From Cryptomeria japonica (lineage: Eukaryota > Streptophyta > Pinopsida > Cupressales > Cupressaceae): 64,000 bases of DNA. The stretch covers positions 165,709,521 through 165,773,520 of the forward strand of contig NC_081406.1 of assembly GCF_030272615.1 (NCBI RefSeq), in the 5' to 3' direction. A program made the position numbers and the translations under genes. Below the pieces are notes generated by a model. The model ran no database searches. It was not told the DNA's origin and worked only from the letters and a program-made list of their open reading frames with translations. This document shows positions 13,273 through 23,870 of the stretch, in pieces (positions within the stretch are counted from its first letter, which is position 1; each line of letters opens with the position of its first letter).

Positions 13273-13541
13273 CAATCACCATCAGTTGTTTTGTTTTCAA
13301 ACTTTCTTAGGTTTAAACCTTGACTATCATCAGATACTTTGATCAAGTATCTTCGGGTCTCAACAGGTAAGCAATCATGGCCACCTAGACTTCAACGGGC
13401 ATTTATCCTAACAAATGCCCTAAGTTTCATCAGGCTGCTATGGTTCAAAACAACTCCTACTTCACTTCGCCATCCATCAATCATTGGCATCAGGAGATTT
13501 GTTTTGTCCAACACTGGGGCATCTCTTTATCCTAAAGAAAA

Positions 13542-14039
13542 AGCGCTATTTTACCCACAAAAGCGCTATTTTACACAATAGCGCTACAACCCTATCCAAA
13601 GCGCTCAAAAAGCTATACAAAGGTGCTACAACTACAAATGCGCTAAATCAGTTATACAATAGCGCTCTTTAACATTAATAGCGCTCAATTCACCCCACAA
13701 TAGCGCTACTTAGTTAATAGCGCTAAAACTTGCATACAGTAGCGCTAATTAAATACAAAAGCGCTCAAACAAGAGCACAATAGCGCCATTGCAGCACAAT
13801 AGCGCTAGTTTATGGAGCAAAAGCGCCAAAACCAGAGTTCCAGCGCTTTTGCTCCGACTTGACTTGGACTCAGCTAAAAACCTATCAAAAATGCATGAAA
13901 ATTAAGTTTTCGAATTTGCGTACCGTTGGTCCGTAGTTCTTTGGCTGCTGGAACTATCGGACTCGCTCGAATCTGTGCTCGGTGATCGGAATCGACATCG
14001 TAGCTACTCCTTGCTCCTCCAAATGTCACTATTAGCGCT
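13542..14039. promoter_or_regulatory. Cluster of AGCGCT palindromes upstream of the antisense PMD gene
   Basis: Perfect AGCGCT occurs at 13542, 13562, 13580, 13600, 13661, 13680, 13702, 13719, 13741, 13760, 13801 and 13842, and again at 14034. One-mismatch versions lie between (aggtgct 13621, tgcgct 13639, agcgcc 13782 and 13822). Spacing is mostly 15-40 bp. The block sits 270-570 bp upstream of the PMD start codon, where a promoter for that antisense gene would be. A regulatory role is inference; it could also be a decayed minisatellite. Confidence 0.5.
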
Positions 14040-14380
14040 CTCGTTTTCAATTGGTCGCGGTCACAAATGATCCTATTTTCACCCCTTTCACCCCATTTAT
14101 ACCCCTCGCCGTCACTGTAACTTCACCCCGTGAACTTCCCGAGCCCCCCATTTCTCCATGTTTCCCCCGATTTCTTCTATTTTTCACCAGTATACCTAAT
14201 TTCTTCTCTTCTACCACCCTGCCAATTTTCATTCTTTTTCGAGAGATCGCTCGATTTTTCAAAAAAATTCGGCCCATCTCTCGAGGGGGCATACCACCCA
14301 TTAAATTTACATTTTATGAGGCATTTCTTCACACCAATTTTTCTTTCTTTGAAACGACGCGATAAACCACACCGCCTCAA

Positions 14381-14390
14381 AGAGGGGCAA
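14381..14390 (+). other. Polypurine tract before the 3' LTR
   Basis: The sequence agaggggcaa is followed one base later by TGTAGTCACAC, the expected purine-rich primer site for plus-strand DNA synthesis next to an LTR that starts TG. Confidence 0.6.
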
Positions 14391-14391
14391 A

Positions 14392-15837
14392 TGTAGTCAC
14401 ACAAATCTATCCATTTTAATTAAATGAATATTTCGTATTTATTTGATTAAAAATCTACTAGCCATCAGTTAATTAAATTAATATTTAATTAATTCATCCC
14501 CAAACATTCTTTTATTAATTAAATAAATTATTCAATTTATTTTAATTAATTCATTAAATCCAATTCCAATCAATTAAATAAATAAAATCAATTTATTTAA
14601 TTAAATCCCCCTTTTCCTGTTTTAAATAAATTAAATAAAATTTATTTAATTCATTATCCCCACCCCACTTGCATTTTCCTACAAATGCAACTTGCACACA
14701 TTTATTGAAATAAATGAATTTTTATTTTAATAAAATCCTATTTTCCCTCACCCACCAAATCCACTTGCAAAAATCTAATCCCCTTCTAGATTCTTCTAAC
14801 CTCTTCCTAATTAGCTTAATCCATCCCCTAATTATTGTCACATTCCTAAGCAAAATGGAGTCACTTCTCAAAGCCTAAAAGTCTTTGATAACCATTAAAG
14901 GCTTTCAACCTTCAACCACTTAATTCTTCAAAGTCTTTGATAACCATTGAAGGCTTCCAACTTTCAACCACTTAATCCTCAAAGTCTCCAAAAACCATTA
15001 ATGGTTAACCCAAACCCTCCTACATGGTTAAAACATTTGTTTTGACTCAACCTCTACCCAACCCAAAGGTCTCGTCAGGCCATTAATGCTTTGACCATGA
15101 GTATCTCTTAATCATTTGCACAAAGGTATATCCTTGGATTAACTCTTAATCCAGTGGATAATCTTAATTTAGACTTGACCCTTAGCCTTTAGATAACCAT
15201 GAAGTCTTCTTAGGCCTTTAATGCCTCCAACCTCTTCTCTCAACCCAACCCTGTGTTGACACTTGTCACCATTTCATTGGTACAAATTGTGCACATGGAT
15301 CCCCAACTTTCAAGCTTGACCCTTGATTAAACCTTTCAATCCTGGCCATCCATTGCTCCATTTTTCCTATAAATAGAACCCATTCCTTCATAATTCAGAT
15401 CCTGAAAACTTGTATGCATTTAGGCTATAGACATTTTTAGAGAGCATTTAGCATAGCATAACTAAAATCTTGTCTTTTTGGTAAAATCAATCATTTTAGC
15501 ATCACTAGCATAGTATTTGGCTTTTCATTTCATATTTGAAGCTTAATATTAAATCTCAATCCTCCATAAGCATCCATAGTGCAAAAAGCTGCTGAGAGCT
15601 ACACTATTTTGGAACTTGGAGAGGAGAGGAACAAGGGAGAAGAAGCTAAGGCCATGCTAAGAGGCAGTTGGAGATGCCTCATAATCTTTGTTTTGTTTAT
15701 TAGATAAATTAGCATGCTTTTTGTGTCTCTCTTGGTATGCCTTCATAGATTAGTTTTTGATTGACTAACACTAACGGTTTTCGTGTCTTTTGTGTTGTTT
15801 ATCATTTGCTAACCTTGTGCCATTTAGGAGGGCATCA
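14392..15837 (+). repeat. 3' LTR of the Tat element
   Basis: Starts TG directly after a purine tract, is AT-rich with taatta/aattaaat runs at its left, and has a TATA-type promoter (TATAAATAG, 15368-15376) in its right half, as expected for the U3/R border. The right end is placed at a CA just before DUF659 coding similarity resumes on the minus strand at about 15838. The length of about 1446 bp is therefore approximate. Confidence 0.6.
15368..15376 (+). promoter_or_regulatory. TATA box in the 3' LTR
   Basis: TATAAATAG lies in a pyrimidine-rich setting about 470 bp from the LTR end. It is a good match to plant core promoters and the likely origin of the element's genomic transcript. Confidence 0.5.
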
Positions 15838-16718
15838 CATTGTATAAGGATGTTAGCAATAAATTATGCATCCTTCACTTGTCCCTCACAATCCACAGCT
15901 TTTAGAAACATTGCCCCTTTAGGGCACACTGCAATTACATTAATTAATGGCCGATTTTTGGTATCCTTCCATCTATTTGAAATGATGGACACCCCTATTT
16001 GTTTCCATGAATTTCTAATGGGAGCCAATGCATTGTCTATGTTTTTTACCTCCTTTTCTAGTAAGGTGCTACCCACCTTCTCATAACCTGGCCCTATGTA
16101 CCCTTGTGGAGCCTCATTTACCTTTCTCAACATATCTTGCCAATATGGTGATTGTACCACATTAAATGACAAACTGTTTGCATATAGACATCTTCCAACA
16201 GATTGATCTGCAATCTCTCTAGCATCATTCTTAAATGCTCTCTCTAATGGTCCCTTGCTTCTCTTCACAATAATAGGTTCTTCACTAATTGGGTCCAAGA
16301 ATGGGTGGCTCTCTACCACGATATCAAAAAAATTGCTATAAGATGGAGAAGTAGGGGGCCTCTTTGATCTACTTCCTCTTCCTGTCAACAAAGGATGGTT
16401 TGAGGCACGACAAACTCTTGCATCTGCTTCCCCTTGCTCTCTAATATATCCTGCTATTTCTTGAGGTGATATCCCATTTCCATCCTTTCCTAGACATGGT
16501 TTGATTCTTTGTTGGGGAATGGCACAAAAATGTGCTTTGACATGACTGTAGGAGCTTGTTTTTTTCACACTACAAAAGTTGCATATCCAATTAAATATTC
16601 CACCACCTTTTACTTGGTCTATTATTTTGACATATTTCCATAAAGGTGAATTTGGGTCAGTTTTGAAAGTTCGTTGAGGAGTAGAGCTTTGAGGAGTAAA
16701 GCTAATAGTCGTTGCCAT
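15838..16718 (-). pseudogene. hAT-superfamily transposase fragment (BED zinc finger + DUF659)
   Basis: The frame starts at ATG 16718. An N-terminal BED-type finger is visible (SPLWKYVKIIDQVKGGG, FNWICNFC, SHVKAH), then a basic linker (GRGSRSKRPPTSPSYSNFF) and the start of DUF659 (IGPGYEKVGSTLLEKEV, SIISNRWKDTKNRPLIN, FLKAVDCEGQVKDA). A TAA at 15864-15866 interrupts DUF659, but similarity goes on a few codons (FIANILIQ) and stops at the retrotransposon LTR. The catalytic RNase-H fold and the C-terminal hAT dimerisation region are missing, so the protein is a dead fragment about one third of normal length. The Tat element probably inserted into it. Confidence 0.85.
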
Positions 16719-17027
16719 TATGATTTCTACAACAAATTAAAAAATAATTATTAATATTTAATATTAAACAATAGATTATAAATGTTAAATATATAAAATT
16801 AAATTTAATAATTTATTTAAAATGAAAGTGAAATTATTATAATTATGAAAGTAATAACAACATTTAATTATTTAAATTTTTACAAACTTCTAAATTACAC
16901 AATAAGTAATTAAAATATACCTATTTAAAATAAATTAAATAATAATACTACAAATTAAAATTAAATATCATTTTGATTTGTATTTACTATTATTTAATTA
17001 TTATTATTTTAAATATGAATAGTTTTT
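16719..17027. other. AT-rich DNA upstream of the hAT fragment
   Basis: Very AT-rich sequence (taattat/aattaaat words) with no coding signal. It may be the 5' flank or an intron of the former hAT element. Confidence 0.35.
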
Positions 17028-17318
17028 AAAAAATTATTATAGTTTGTTTAATAGTTTGTTAAATGAAAACAAACAAACTAATAAAAATATAATTTTTCAT
17101 TTTTAAATAATAAAACTATTTTCAATTTTGCTAGTTAATAATAATTATTATTATAAATATGAATATTTTTTTTTGCTAGTTAATAATAATTATTATTATA
17201 AATATGAATATTTTTAGTTTTATTATTTAAAAATGAAAAATTATATTTTTATTAGTTTGTTTGTTTTCACTTAGCAAACAATTTAACAAACTATTAAACA
17301 AACTATAATAAATTTTTT
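17028..17318. repeat. Large AT-rich inverted repeat with an internal tandem duplication
   Basis: The left arm (17028-17117) and right arm (17216-17318) are near-perfect reverse complements over about 90 bp, the right arm having one small insertion near 17270-17282. Between them, a unit of about 45 bp that starts tttgctagttaataataatt occurs twice in tandem (about 17125-17168 and 17171-17212). RNA from either strand could fold into a long hairpin. It looks like a foldback or MITE-type structure; no flanking target duplication was found. Confidence 0.65.
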
Positions 17319-17399
17319 TAAAAACTATAATAAAATTTAACAAACTATGATACATTTTTTAACAAACTATAATAAATTTTTTAATACAAAATATGTTTT

Positions 17400-17885
17400 T
17401 GTACCTGCAGTGGAAGCCGAAAAGAATGGGGGTTGGTCGTCGGCTGTCGCCCTCCTATCGTGGCACCTCCTGTCTTGCCTCCTCTGTGCCGTCACGCCTC
17501 CCGTCACCTCCTTTGTGTCGTTGCGCCTCCTCTCACCTCTGTGTCGTCGCAGCGGAAAGAATGGTTCTATTTTTCAATTTTCCTTAGTATTTTTCATTGT
17601 GTGTGGCGTGGAAGGAATGGTTTCGCGTTTTTAACTTTTGGCTTTGCTTTAGAAACGTTAAACAACATGATTTGACCCATGAAAAAAACCCTCAAAATTT
17701 GTGATTGATGCGGATTCGTCAAAAAAACCCTATGGAATCGCCACGTCTACACCAGATGCGTCGGGATTTGTGACTCAAAAAGCGGATACGTTTTAGGAGG
17801 AAAAAATCAGTAGCCTGTCCAAATCCACAAGGATTCCAGGGCGAATCCGAATCCGATATGTATCCGGATTTGGGGGAAAAATGTG
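17400..17885. other. GC-richer island with GGATTCG/CGAATCC subterminal-like words
   Basis: Base composition rises sharply after the AT palindrome. Words such as gcggattcg, gcggatacg, cgaatccgaatccg and tatccggattt recur on both strands in 17700-17875. hAT elements often carry short repeats near their ends, so this may be the 5' end region of the hAT element whose transposase lies to the left. The open frames at 17347-17675 show no known domain. Confidence 0.3.
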
Positions 17886-18649
17886 AAGTACCGGTAACTT
17901 AGTTTTTCATTGATGGTGGAGTTTCCAACCTACTTAATTTTCAAAACTTAGATCAAAACGTTAGTCTATATCATTATAGTGTCCTGATTTTTGGAATAGC
18001 CTATAACTGCCACCCATATTAACTTATTTGAAGTACACACATAATTCATTAGTTTGTCCTCCACTCATCATCAGTAGTATTGACGAATAGTTTAATATAC
18101 CAATGAGAAAAATAGAGGAGAAAATAGGTTTGAAGCTTTACGGGTTAAAGATAATTTAAAAGATGGAAAATAAAAAAATGATTTTTTTAGATTAAAGGCA
18201 ACATAAATTATTATTATTATTAATTTAAATTTTGGAATAGTTTATAAACATATAAACAAAAGCTACATTCGAGATTAAATTTAAAAGGAATAAGAGAAAA
18301 TGAAGTTTCTTGAAAAATTATTAGATTTATATTGTTATATCTTTTTAGAAATTATAATATATAATTAGTTTATGCGTATTTTGTTTATATTAAAAGGATT
18401 TTTATTTAATAATAAATATTTAAGCAATTTATATTACACACAAGTTAATAAAAGAAAAAGAATATTTACTGAAGGTTTTCTTACTAGTTCTTTCCTTTCA
18501 GTGCTCTTTGAACCAGACACATGTAAAAAAAAAATTAAAAAAATTTATTAATATATTTCAGTGGTTTCATCCACTTTTATCAAAAAAAAAGAAAACAGGA
18601 AAAAAATATTTCTTGATATTTATATTTATTAATTTTTTATTTTCTTTTT
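17886..18649. other. AT-rich intergenic stretch, nothing recognised
   Basis: I see no coding frame, RNA gene or clear repeat here. The last 100 bases are poly-A/T rich. Confidence 0.3.
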
Positions 18650-18795
18650 TAAAATTTGACTTGTTCTTCATTACTCTCTCTCTCTTGTCATTGTCATCTT
18701 CTTTCACTCTCACTCTTGTCCCCTCTAGCTCTATCTCTATCACCAAATATCTCCTTCCCCCTCTCTAGTTATATCTCATTCTCTCTTAGCTCTTT

Positions 18796-18852
<57 letters not shown>

Positions 18853-19045
18853 ATTATCTTCAAGGATTTCACTCACTCTTGTCCCCTTTATCTCTATGAT
18901 CTCTATCCTCAAATATCTCCCTCCCCCTCTCTAGTTATATCTCATTATCTCTAACTCTGTTTTATTCAATCCATCTCTCTCTCTCTCTCTCTCTAGAACC
19001 TATCACTCTATCTCTCTCCCTATCTCTATTTCTTTCCCCATCCCT
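18650..19045. repeat. CT-rich simple repeat including a perfect (CT)n run
   Basis: An uninterrupted (TC/CT)n tract covers about 18799-18848, flanked by degenerate ctctctcta and tatctctctcc words to 19045. It explains the Ser/Leu-rich spurious open frames here. Confidence 0.85.
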
Positions 19046-20746
19046 CTATGGGTAAGTGCTAGTTCTATAGCAATTGTTTTTAGATACATGGTTCATCAAT
19101 ATCTGAACTCTCCTATAACAATTCTGGGGTGTCCGGTACAAAAATGACTCACACTCAAACATTTTAAAAAATTGCCCAAAATACTGATGCCCATTTACAT
19201 TAGCACACTTCTTGACTTCACCTGCAACATTAGTAATCTTCATAATTTTCAACACGTGATTTTGGATTGGCCTCTTTTCAACAGCCATTCAAATATTATC
19301 AACAATTTGACAAGATTAAAATCTATGATCTTCTTCATGATCATATCTCACAGACAAAATTAGACAAAATTAGACAGACAAATTTTCTCACCTTCAAACA
19401 AAAAGCACTTAGTAATCTGTGATCTTCCTTATGGACCAGCGACCTTTCTTATTGCAATCTCCTTTCTTTCTTGACAATGACCATCAACTTCTTTCGATGG
19501 TGGAAACGTTTTCTCTTTCTTTTAGATAACACATTCTTCGACAATTGGCTTTCACTTTGCGCACAACTTTCACCAATGGTTGCAACAATATGGTTTTTGT
19601 TTCTTTGGTAGTGATGATTTTTCTTTAAATTATTGGCTATTGTACTATGTCCAGTAGCACAACTTCCAAAGCAATTAACACAAAATGACTAACCACAAGA
19701 TCCTTTTGCCATTTTCCAAGAATAATAATTTTATCAACAAACAAATATCACCTTTCGTTGGACGAATATCTGAAACAACTCCATCTTCTCTTATATCACT
19801 TGCAATCACATGACACTAGCAAACATGATCAACTTTACACAACATTCTGGATCAACACTTCAGCAATCTGTCCTCCATATAGTGAATTTACCTAGCAATC
19901 TCTCCTCTAGTAGATTTACCTTCCATAGATATGCAGTCCAATGATTTTTTCTAGTGGTGTCTCCTCTCTTCTTTAACACCCAACAAAATTTTCTAACCAC
20001 GAATTGGCTTCATTAAACAAGAACAATCTGCCTTCAAGAAACACAAACACATAGCACAAAACATGTGCTACTTAAAAAAAAATGATCTCCACATTAAAGT
20101 CTTCTCAAATTGAGAGCATCTATCTTATTTAATCCAACACTTATCTCAAATCACCAGAATTTCAGCCAAAATACTACACCAAGTTCACAATCTTTCCACT
20201 TTCCACATCAAAACAGAGTAATCAATAAGAACCCCATAACAGAGTCCACACCAAAAATTACAATAAAGAACTAAATTTCTCACAAGAAACACGTTAAAAA
20301 GCTTCACTTATCTCCACACTTGGGCAGCGGTGAGACTTACAACGATCTATTTCTTTTATCTCTTCACAGTTATGACCTTTCTTCTTTCCTTCAGCATCTC
20401 CTTTCAGTCTGAAAGGATTTTTTAAACACGGTTTTCAATCTCCTTGAGCAGATTGCACTCTTGCCTTTTCTATTGGCAGGGATCATTTCCTTCAAGATCT
20501 CGCTTTTATGAAACACGTGGATGATCTTGCAAACTGCAACAAATCATTTTTGTTAATCTTCTAGCTGGTGGATTTACATCAGCAGGAGAATCTCCAATGA
20601 ACAGAAATTTCTTTTGGCCAGCTATTTCTACAAACTTTGACTGGTAACTAGTTTTCCTCAAGTGTTGAACACTCCTCACACTCCCTCAAGCCCTTCTAGC
20701 TTACACTTCACCACATTCGTCTAGCTCTCCAGGTAGGATCATCTAC
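19046..20746 (-). mobile_element. Internal region of a minus-strand copia-type element, no intact coding
   Basis: This stretch lies left of a copia primer site and LTR that read on the minus strand (20747-21005), so it should be the element's interior. I find no gag, integrase or RT motif on either strand. The element is either non-autonomous or badly decayed. The matching left LTR was not found. Confidence 0.35.
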
Positions 20747-20758
20747 CCTCTGATACCA
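20747..20758 (-). other. Initiator-Met tRNA primer binding site (copia)
   Basis: On the minus strand this reads TGGTATCAGAGG, beginning directly at the LTR border; the first ten bases match the 3' end of plant initiator Met tRNA. It marks the strand of the element. Confidence 0.75.
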
Positions 20759-21005
20759 TGATAAAACATGGATCGGAGGAGAAGCTCAAATATCAACTCT
20801 GAGTTTATCTTCTCATTGATACAATATATAGAACAATACCTAATGGATCTTTTGATCACTTCAGGATAAGGTTGGACAGATCGAGAAAAGTTGCCCAGAT
20901 CAAGAAGATAAGATAAGGCCCAAGTTAATGCATCATTACTAGATGCTCTGCAGAAGACAGTGTGGGGTCATCAGTCAAAACATAATTAATTTACATATTC
21001 TAACA
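20759..21005 (-). repeat. 5' LTR of a minus-strand copia element (247 bp)
   Basis: On the minus strand the sequence begins TGTTAGAATATG and ends CATGTTTTATCA, the usual TG...CA border, and abuts the Met-tRNA primer site. The ANK-KAP-like fragment begins about 10 bp beyond its outer end, so the element appears to have inserted in or beside that gene copy. Confidence 0.7.
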
Positions 21006-21013
21006 TCAACTAG

Positions 21014-21262
21014 ATACTGCAAGGCAACGCAATGTGGAGGTGCAACAACCAGATCGGAAATTATGATCTTCTAAATAAGCTTCTAATCGTTGTAGCCGGT
21101 GGCCATGCTTCTACTCGGTTGGAAACCAAGGCAGAAACTGTTATGTTGTTGGGAAAGAGTTTATTAGATTGCGGAGCTCAGCTTCGATAAGTCTATTTAA
21201 TATAACGGTCACTACAACCCTAGAACATGCTGTAAGGTGTATTGAAGGTGATGATATGTCCA
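21014..21262 (+). pseudogene. Decayed partial copy of the ANK-KAP gene (pre-ankyrin region)
   Basis: About 245 bases align without large gaps to 56465-56712 of the large gene at the right end: shared words include caacgcaatgtggaggtgca, accagatcggaaattatgat, gtagccggtggccat and gattgcggagctcagctt. A TAA inside cttcgataagtc, small length changes and loss of similarity after about 21262 show it is dead. The left end lies next to a copia LTR. No other part of the gene was found nearby. It shows that this gene family once had, or has, another member on this chromosome segment. Confidence 0.85.
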
Positions 21263-21440
21263 CGTTTTTTTGAAGAATGGCCTGTAATGAATTCCTACAA
21301 AGATTGAACTGCAACAAAATTAGTTATTATTCAAATGCTTGCTTTGAGGTTGAAACAAAAAATTATAAATGCTTTTGACTTACCCACCAAAGGGTATTTA
21401 GTGTGAGGAACTGTTCATTATCATTTTCATAAATCAAATT

Positions 21441-22012
21441 AATAATTTCTTGGCTCAACCCTTTATGACAAAAACATCTTGTAATTTTGGTATTGCTACT
21501 TCTTCCATATATATCAACAAAGATTTTTTAGGTTTTGAAAAATATTTGATGACACAAAAATCTCCTAACTCTACCTCGTAATGATGAACAAAACTTTTCC
21601 AACATTGTCGAAATACTCATCTCTTATTTTCAACAGAATGAGACATTCCACTCCTGCCCACATGGGCCTTGCAAAACCACTTGTTCAGTTTTGCAGGGAC
21701 TTCCTCCTCCTTCAAAGTTATGCTGGGTGATTTTGAAGTATAATTGGTAAACTCTCAAAATGAACAAGTCGTTTTGCAAGGCTTATGTGGGCAGAGTGGA
21801 ATGTTGACTCTTTGTGAAAATAACAGATAGGTATTTCGAAGAGTTGGAAAAGTTGTATCTGTCATTATGGGGTAGAGTTAGGAGATTTTTGTGTCATCAA
21901 ACATTTTTCAAAATCTAAAAATTTCTTTGTTGAAATATATGGAAAAAATGACACTATCAAAATTACAAAATGTTTTTGTCATAAAGGGTGTAGTTCAACC
22001 CAGAAAATTATT
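21441..22012. mobile_element. Foldback (long terminal inverted repeat) element
   Basis: The left arm (about 21441-21694) and right arm (about 21757-22012) are imperfect reverse complements over about 250 bp, with a spacer of about 60 bp. Outer words are aataatttcttgg...ccctttatgacaaaaaca and, inverted, tgtttttgtcataaaggg...ccagaaaattatt. There is no coding content. Long arms with a short centre fit a Mutator-like or foldback MITE. Target duplications could not be defined. Confidence 0.65.
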
Positions 22013-22027
22013 GACTTGAGGTAAAGA

Positions 22028-22126
22028 TCTTGTAGATCACAATGAAGAAGGTCCGAAGTTTAATAGAGAGAACTATAGGATATGGAGTGACAAAATGAAA
22101 ATTTATATCAAGAGTCTTGGAAATTA
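22028..22126 (+). pseudogene. Copia gag N-terminal remnant
   Basis: One frame reads KFNRENYRIWSDKMKIYIKS, which fits the conserved start of copia Gag (an N-Y-x-x-W-x-x-x-M-x-x-Y pattern), then ends in TAA within the next three codons. Only this scrap of about 33 codons remains; the ATCGAT-rich block begins straight after it. Confidence 0.5.
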
Positions 22127-22860
22127 ATATCGATGAGACATTGCTGGGTCTCATCGATACCTTTTGAATTCGGATCGATGAGACATTGCTGGGTCTCATC
22201 GATATAAAAGAGCCATCGAAGGAAGGAAATGCCGATGAATTCCAGAAAGGACTCACTGAAGATAATAACTTCATCGACAAAAGATATCGAAGAAAGTAGA
22301 GAGGGTCTTCATCGACGAGAAAAGTTCTTGAGGAAATAATACTATTGATGCAACATAAAAAGGACCCACCGAAAGGAGCATTTTCATTGAAAGAATAATA
22401 TTGATCAGACAAAAGGAAGCTACATCGATAAAAGATATCGATGAGGATATAGGTTTCAAGGAGGTTAAAAGGCATGTTCTCGATATGCGTGGTTTTGCCG
22501 ATGTAACTTTATTGATGAAGAACGATAAGGGAAAATAAAGAAAAACTTCGGTGAGATAATAGACTTATTCATTGACGGGGCATAGTGATCGATGAAAGAA
22601 GTATTTCGATGGAAAAATCAAGGAGGACACCGAAGCCCAAGGTTTCTTTGACATAAGACCCCATGGATATCAGATATGTTTCGATGAGGAGACAACCATA
22701 CTGATCGAATACAGTATTTCGATGAAGGGAAAAAATACTTGATCGAAGTAATATTCGAAACAAAAGTATTGTCGATAGAAATAAAGAGATCGATGGACTA
22801 AAGAAACAAATGATCGAAAGACATATCCTCATCGAAATGATTATTGATTGCCACGCGGAA
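22127..22860. repeat. ATCGAT-rich block with a tandemly repeated hairpin
   Basis: The 30-bp unit atcgatgagac-attgctgg-gtctcatcgat occurs at 22129-22158 and again at 22174-22203; each copy is an 11-bp-stem hairpin. Over the next 650 bp, words built on ATCGA/TCGAT recur about twenty more times at roughly 20-40 bp spacing. No credible gene is present; the 155-codon minus frame here is a by-product of the repeats. Confidence 0.6.
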
Positions 22861-23685
22861 AATCGGAAACAAATCCAAGGGAAGGTCACATCGCCATTAA
22901 ATTCAAATGTGTGCCCGAGTGACCATTGTCCAAACCGCCATTACTGACTGATTAAATACACCATAAGTAGTGGATCAACATCAAAAAACACAGCATTAAG
23001 GAATTCACAGGTGATGAACTGAAAGCAGGAATTGGGCGAATTCACAGATAAAGCTTAGTAATTCCAAGTAAGTTGTTTGCACACAAACCTCTTTTTTAAA
23101 ATTCAATTCGAATCATCATCTAAAACTAATAAGACCAGAAAGAGAAAAGAACCTATCGTCGCAGAAGAAAAACCTAAAAGACAGAAAAGGGAAGGGCGTT
23201 CTTTGGCCTAGGACCTGATTGACCAGTGCCCATCATCCAGTTTGAGGTCCAAGAAGATTAGAGCTGATGAGGAAGGCCTGAAGGTCCAAGAAGATTGCCA
23301 AGAGCTTCAACCTACAAGAAGATGATCCCCGAGCCAAAGAATCCCTCAAAATGCCTTCAAATGAGAGAGATATAGGCTCTAGAAGGAAAGCCGATGTTAG
23401 TGGGCGCATGTAGAGGTGTTACAACTCCTTCTAAGCACAGGTGTAACACTCAAACAACCACCTACATACAATTAGATTCGTGGGTTGCTAGCACACCACA
23501 CAAACATCTTTGCATCGCGCTAGTATCTCGAGGATGAGAATTCAATAAAGTTGGTAAGATTATAGTCTGGAGCTGACAAAGTGATTAGGTGGACAAAGAG
23601 ATAAAAGTGATAGAACACAACCTTTGATGATGTGGAGGAAGGTGCCATTTGTTTGTGCTAAATTGTACGAGGTGCGATTTTTGCT
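22861..23685. other. Intergenic, weak coding-like scrap
   Basis: A Lys/Arg/Glu-rich stretch on the + strand at about 23100-23330 (RKRKEPIVAEEKPKRQ) is briefly open, then hits a stop. No domain is recognised. It may be retroelement debris. Confidence 0.25.
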
Positions 23686-23870
23686 ATTACAAGGGTTTAG
23701 CATATAGGCTTTAAGGCATATGATTGAGGGTTCAAGCTTTAGCATATAAGTTTCAAGGCCTAGGGTTGAGGTATGAGGTTTAACGTTGGGGCTATAGGGT
23801 ATAGTGTATATGCTTGAGGGTATAGAGTTTAGGGTTGAGTGTATAGGTTTGAGGTTTAGCATATAGGCTT
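23686..23870 (+). repeat. Degenerate G/T-rich minisatellite (agggttgag, tttagcatatagg)
   Basis: Words such as gggtttagcatataggcttt, gagggttcaagctttagcat and agggtttagggttgag repeat loosely at about 20-30 bp. The words resemble TTTAGGG but are too degenerate to call telomeric. Confidence 0.5.

Larger units (their letters stand above)
1..15837 (+). mobile_element. Tat-lineage Ty3/gypsy LTR retrotransposon, 5' LTR outside window
   Basis: Seen: a leader, a gag-protease-RT-RNaseH-integrase frame, a second RNase H domain between the first RNase H and integrase, a 2.6-kb spacer, an antisense gene, a polypurine tract (14381-14390) and an LTR starting TG at 14392. The second RNase H and an antisense ORF between pol and the 3' LTR are established marks of the Tat lineage (Ogre, Grande, Retand types). 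The element is over 15.8 kb even without its 5' LTR. Its right end lies in a hAT transposase remnant, so it probably inserted there. The exact LTR end (15837, at ...catca) is inferred from where hAT homology resumes, and no target duplication can be checked without the left end. Confidence 0.85.
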
